Source: Actinomycetota bacterium (GTDB lineage: Bacteria > Actinomycetota > Thermoleophilia > Gaiellales > Gaiellaceae). From it: DNA of 41,021 nt. The notes under the pieces were generated by a model that was not told the DNA's origin, searched no databases, and worked only from the letters and a program-made list of their open reading frames with translations. The stretch is taken from assembly GCA_003132665.1 (NCBI GenBank), contig PKYN01000018.1:1-41021 (forward strand). Direction: 5' to 3'. Shown here piece after piece: positions 38,318 through 41,021 of the stretch (position 1 is its first letter; each line of letters opens with the position of its first letter). Both the position numbers and the translations under genes were made by a program.

Positions 38318-38954
38318 CGGCGAGAGTGTCCTTTTCAGCGAGCGGAAGATCGGTCGCTCTCCAAGACGGTGCCTGGTTCACGAGCCTCCAGAAAACGCAG
38401 GATGCTTCAACCTCCTTCCCGTGCGTCACGTGGATGTCGGGCCAGGTGACCGGCCCGCAGCGGACGGCATCCAGGACGCGTTCCGCGACGGCCCGCTCGC
38501 CCCTCGCGTATGGACCGCGACACTCGCCGGCTTCACCTCCAGCCGCACACCCGGATGGTCGTTCGAGATCGTCACCAGATCCGCGAACAGCTGGCGGTGC
38601 AACTCGATCATCTCCGGCGCGAGCCGCTGGATGAAGCCCAGGTCGAACTCGGAGCCGTGCCTGCCGAGCGAGGTGCACCTCGCTCGGCAGGCGGGAGAGC
38701 GTGGCCAGGTCGCGTAAGGCGCGGCCCGAGACGACCGCCACGGTTGTCTGCGGCAACGTGGCGAGAGCCCGGATCGCGGCGACTGCCTCGGGCAGCGGCT
38801 CAGCCCGGGTCGGGTCATCGACGAGCGGTGCGAGCGTGCCGTCGTAGTCGCAGGCGACGAGCAGCTGCGGCAGGCGAGCAATGCGGCCGAGCGGCGCGCG
38901 CACATCGGCGTCCAGCTTGTCGGTCAGGCCGGCACGTCCCTCGGGTTCGCTCAA
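38286..38954 (-). pseudogene. otsB: Broken trehalose-phosphatase gene (otsB remnant)
   Basis: The minus strand reads LLVACDYDGTLAPLVDDP (HAD motif I), then AVVSGRAL (motif II) in one frame. Matching sequence HGSEFDLGFIQRLAPEM, then LEVKPASVAVHTRGASGP lies in the next frame, and AERVLDAVRCGP returns to the first. One base is gained near 38675 and one lost near 38485. After HVTHGKEV (about 38415) family similarity ends, so the C-terminal motif with the Mg-binding Asp pair is missing. The TTG start overlaps the otsA stop. No active phosphatase can result. The first frameshift lies in a 34-base palindrome. Confidence 0.8.
38659..38692. repeat. Perfect 34-base palindrome in otsB remnant
   Basis: The 17 bases from 38659 (GCCTGCCGAGCGAGGTG) are followed directly by their exact reverse complement. 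The first frameshift of otsB falls inside it, where related genes would read roughly LVGSHGSEF. This suggests a near-palindrome made perfect by template switching. Assembly error is the alternative. Confidence 0.8.
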
Positions 38955-40348
38955 CCCGTGGCCTCCGGCGCGCCGAGCTCGGCGAGGAAGGATCGGGCCC
39001 AGCGGTTCACGTCGTGGGCTCGCAGGTACCGCTGCATGAGCCGCATGCGTCGCCGCCCTTCCGCCTTGTCGACGTGGATCGCCCGAACGAGCGCGTCCTT
39101 CACGCCGTCGGGGTCGTACGGGTTGCACAGGAAGGCGTGCCGCAGCTCGCTCGCGGCGCCGGTGAACTCGCTCAACACCAGTGCTCCGCCCTGGTCGATG
39201 CGCGCGGCCACGTACTCCTTCGCGACCAGGTTCATCCCGTCGCGCAAGGGCGTCACGATCATCACGTCGGCCGCGCAGTAGAGCGCCGCGAGCTCACTCC
39301 GGTTGTACGATTGATGCAGGTAATGCACTGCCGGCACGCCGACGTGCCCGAAGTCTCCGTTGATCCGCCCGACCTCGCGCTCGACCCTCACCCGCAGCTC
39401 CTCGTAGTGCTCGACTCGCTCCCGGCTCGGTGTGGCGACCTGAACCATGACCGTGTCGGGCACGCTCAGCGTCCCTTCCTCTAGTAGCTCGCCGAATGCG
39501 TCGAGGCGCAACTCGATCCCCTTGGTGTAGTCCAGCCGGTCGACCCCCAGGATCACCGTCTTCGGGTCGCCCAGCTCTGCACGGATCTGCCTGGCTCGCG
39601 CCTGGACCTCCGAGCTGGCGGCCAGCTCCTCCATCTCCTTGACGTCGATGGAGATGGGGAACGCGTCGGCCTTCGTCGTGCGCCCGTCGATGTCGACGGT
39701 GGTGCCGGTGCGCCGCAGTCCGAGCAGGTGCCGGGCGAGCCGGACGAAGTTCTGCGCGGCCAGCTTCTGCTGGAACCCGACCAGGTCGGCGCCGAGCAGG
39801 CCGCGCAGGATCTCCACCCGCACCGGCATCTGCATGAATAGCTCGATCGGCGGGAAGGGAATGTGGAGGAAGAAGCCGATCCGCAGATCGGGCCGGCGAG
39901 CGCGCAACATCGCCGGCACCAGCTGCAGCTGGTAGTCATGCACCCAGACGGTTGCGCAGTCGGCCGCGACCTCGGCCGCAGCGTCGGCGAACCGTTCGTT
40001 TACCGCGCGGTAGGCATCGCTCCACCGGCGGTTGAAGGTCGGCGGCTCGACCGCGTCGTGATAGAGGGGCCAGATCGTCGTGTTCGACTCTCCCTCGTAG
40101 TAACGCTCGATATCGTCGGCGCTGAGCGGGACCGGATGCAGCCGGATCCCGTCGAGATCGAACGGCTCGGGGGCGCCGCCGACACCACCGGCCCAGCCGA
40201 CCCAGGTGGCATCGCGTACCGCCAGCACCGGGTGCAGGGCGGTGACCAGGCCGCCCGGACTCGTCCGCCACTGCCGCCCGGTCGACGTGACCTCCTCGTC
40301 AACCGGTAGACGGTTGGCGACTACGACGAATCCGCTGCGTACCGTCAC
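38951..40348 (-). CDS. otsA: Trehalose-6-phosphate synthase (GT20)
   Basis: A glycosyltransferase of about 465 residues that makes trehalose-6-phosphate from UDP-glucose (or another NDP-glucose) and glucose-6-phosphate. Motifs: [55 protein letters not shown], and the nucleotide-sugar site [18 protein letters not shown]. Length fits the family. GTG 40348 is preferred, shortly before FVVVANR with GGAGG 10 bases upstream; the frame is open to 40393. The partner otsB downstream is broken, so trehalose synthesis would need another phosphatase. Confidence 0.92.
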   Translation of the reverse strand: MTVRSGFVVVANRLPVDEEVTSTGRQWRTSPGGLVTALHPVLAVRDATWVGWAGGVGGAPEPFDLDGIRLHPVPLSADDIERYYEGESNTTIWPLYHDAVEPPTFNRRWSDAYRAVNERFADAAAEVAADCATVWVHDYQLQLVPAMLRARRPDLRIGFFLHIPFPPIELFMQMPVRVEILRGLLGADLVGFQQKLAAQNFVRLARHLLGLRRTGTTVDIDGRTTKADAFPISIDVKEMEELAASSEVQARARQIRAELGDPKTVILGVDRLDYTKGIELRLDAFGELLEEGTLSVPDTVMVQVATPSRERVEHYEELRVRVEREVGRINGDFGHVGVPAVHYLHQSYNRSELAALYCAADVMIVTPLRDGMNLVAKEYVAARIDQGGALVLSEFTGAASELRHAFLCNPYDPDGVKDALVRAIHVDKAEGRRRMRLMQRYLRAHDVNRWARSFLAELGAPEATG

Positions 40349-40507
40349 ACTCCGCACACCTCCACGAGTCGGTAGGACTCTCACCCTAGCCATGCGGAGG
40401 TTGTCCCGTAGCTCGTAGAAACTGAAGGCGGCGGTCCTCCCGCCCCGTCCGCTCCTGCTGGGAGCGTTCGGGGCGAGATCCGACCAAAGATCAAAGGAGG
40501 AACCGCC
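40349..40507. other. Spacer between otsA and transposase
   Basis: About 160 bases, divergent between otsA and the IS256-family gene. It should hold the left end of the insertion sequence and perhaps the otsA promoter. Without the right end the terminal inverted repeat cannot be identified. Confidence 0.35.
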
Positions 40508-41021
40508 ATGAGGAAGCTACACCCCGTCGAGGTCACCGCCCACGACCAGGCTGCTAGGCACGCGCTGCCGGAGGCCGTCGCAGCGGCGCTCGGCGAGCTT
40601 GTGGGCGCGGCGCAGGAGGGGCTGCTCGCGCTCTCGGTCGGCGTCGGACTCGGTGTGCTCGAGTCGCTGATGGAGGAGGAGCGCACCGCGCTCGTCGACC
40701 CGCGATCGAAGCCGAACGCCGAGCGCACGGCGGTGCGTCACGGCCACGAAAGCGGCGAGGTCACGCTCGGTGGACGCAGGGTGGCGGTGCGTCGGCCGCG
40801 CGCTCGCAGCACCGACGGTTCCACGGAGATTCCGCTCACGACCTACGAGCACTTCGCCGACCGCGATCCGCTGACGCGGGCGGTGCTCGAGCGCATGCTG
40901 GCCGGCGTCTCGACGCGCCGCTACCGGCGCACCCAGGAGCCGGTCGGCGAACAGGTCGAGCAGGAGGCGCGCTCGACCTCGAAGTCGGCGGTCTCGCGGG
41001 CCTTCGTGGAGCGCACCCGCG
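40508..41021 (+). CDS. IS256/mutator-family transposase, cut by window end
   Basis: The frame is open from ATG 40508 (AAAGGAGG upstream) to the end of the window, 171 residues without a stop. It has the N-terminal pattern of Mutator-type transposases: an early helical domain, then [19 protein letters not shown] with [10 protein letters not shown], and [12 protein letters not shown], then [13 protein letters not shown], the helix before the first catalytic Asp. The DDE residues lie beyond the window. It belongs to an insertion sequence whose left end is near 40390-40500. Confidence 0.85.
   Translation, partial: MRKLHPVEVTAHDQAARHALPEAVAAALGELVGAAQEGLLALSVGVGLGVLESLMEEERTALVDPRSKPNAERTAVRHGHESGEVTLGGRRVAVRRPRARSTDGSTEIPLTTYEHFADRDPLTRAVLERMLAGVSTRRYRRTQEPVGEQVEQEARSTSKSAVSRAFVERTR
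40508..41021 (+). mobile_element. Left part of an IS256-family insertion sequence
   Basis: Defined only by its partial transposase gene. Terminal repeat and target duplication cannot be located because the right end is outside the window. It lies next to the decaying otsAB region. Confidence 0.6.

Noticed and set aside
1-41021. CRISPR array
   Set aside because: No series of short, evenly spaced repeats was seen; the only repeats found are the three island-boundary copies.

Overview
The window is high-GC DNA with GTG/TTG starts, start/stop-overlapping operons and some leaderless-looking promoters. Together with a trehalose otsA/otsB pair, TDT and TauE transporters and redox proteins of actinobacterial style, this suggests a high-GC actinobacterium. 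Thermoleophilia or a similar deep lineage is my guess from general impression, not from a marker gene. No rRNA or complete tRNA is present.

Layout. (1) 1-2.0 kb: an accessory end with an HNH-like small protein, two tRNA-like 5' fragments and a tyrosine recombinase. (2) 2.3-6.3 kb: housekeeping and stress genes: a cation diffusion facilitator, an HDAC-family deacetylase, a TauE/SafE exporter, a methyltransferase and a rhodanese lipoprotein. (3) 6.4-8.2 kb: an hdrB-hdrC pair behind a good sigma70-type promoter. (4) 8.3-11.6 kb: a tightly packed PadR / DUF5320-like / NifX / NifX / ferredoxin-MinD / ferredoxin-MinD operon. (5) 11.7-16.3 kb, minus strand: an ArsR-controlled operon with an ArsP/YraQ-like permease, a mini-thioredoxin, an ACR3/BASS-type transporter, OsmC and a TDT transporter, ending in a beheaded dsrE remnant. 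(6) 16.5-18.6 kb: a rhodanese pseudogene, then a minus-strand ArsR, rhodanese, OsmC, thioredoxin and DUF2892 group. (7) 18.6-27.3 kb, plus strand: the centrepiece, glutaredoxin, ArsR, DsrE2-like, TusA, DsrE, TusA, MvhD-like, HdrA fused to a GltD module, HdrA, winged helix, HdrC, HdrB. (8) 27.5-38.0 kb: a defence-like island of two giant P-loop NTPases (SIR2-STAND, and a second with an N-terminal Mrr-like region) plus a nuclease-like gene, delimited by three related repeats. (9) 38-41 kb: a HARE-HTH protein, a frameshifted otsB, otsA and a partial IS256-family transposase running off the end.

How the genes fit together. Regions 3, 6 and 7 look like one cytoplasmic sulfur-trafficking and redox system. 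Rhodanese, TusA and DsrE proteins would pass protein-bound persulfide to an Hdr-like iron-sulfur flavoprotein complex. The MvhD-like protein and the built-in GltD module offer a route to NAD(P)H. ArsR-family repressors with perfect inverted-repeat operators would switch parts of it on. TauE and TDT transporters could export sulfite or related anions. The combination of sHdr-like accessory proteins (TusA, DsrE, two HdrB/HdrC pairs) with Flox/Mvh-like electron-input modules (MvhD, GltD-HdrA) is the most unusual metabolic feature. The repeat-bounded STAND cassettes are the most unusual mobile feature. Function statements are by family resemblance read by eye; no searches were run.
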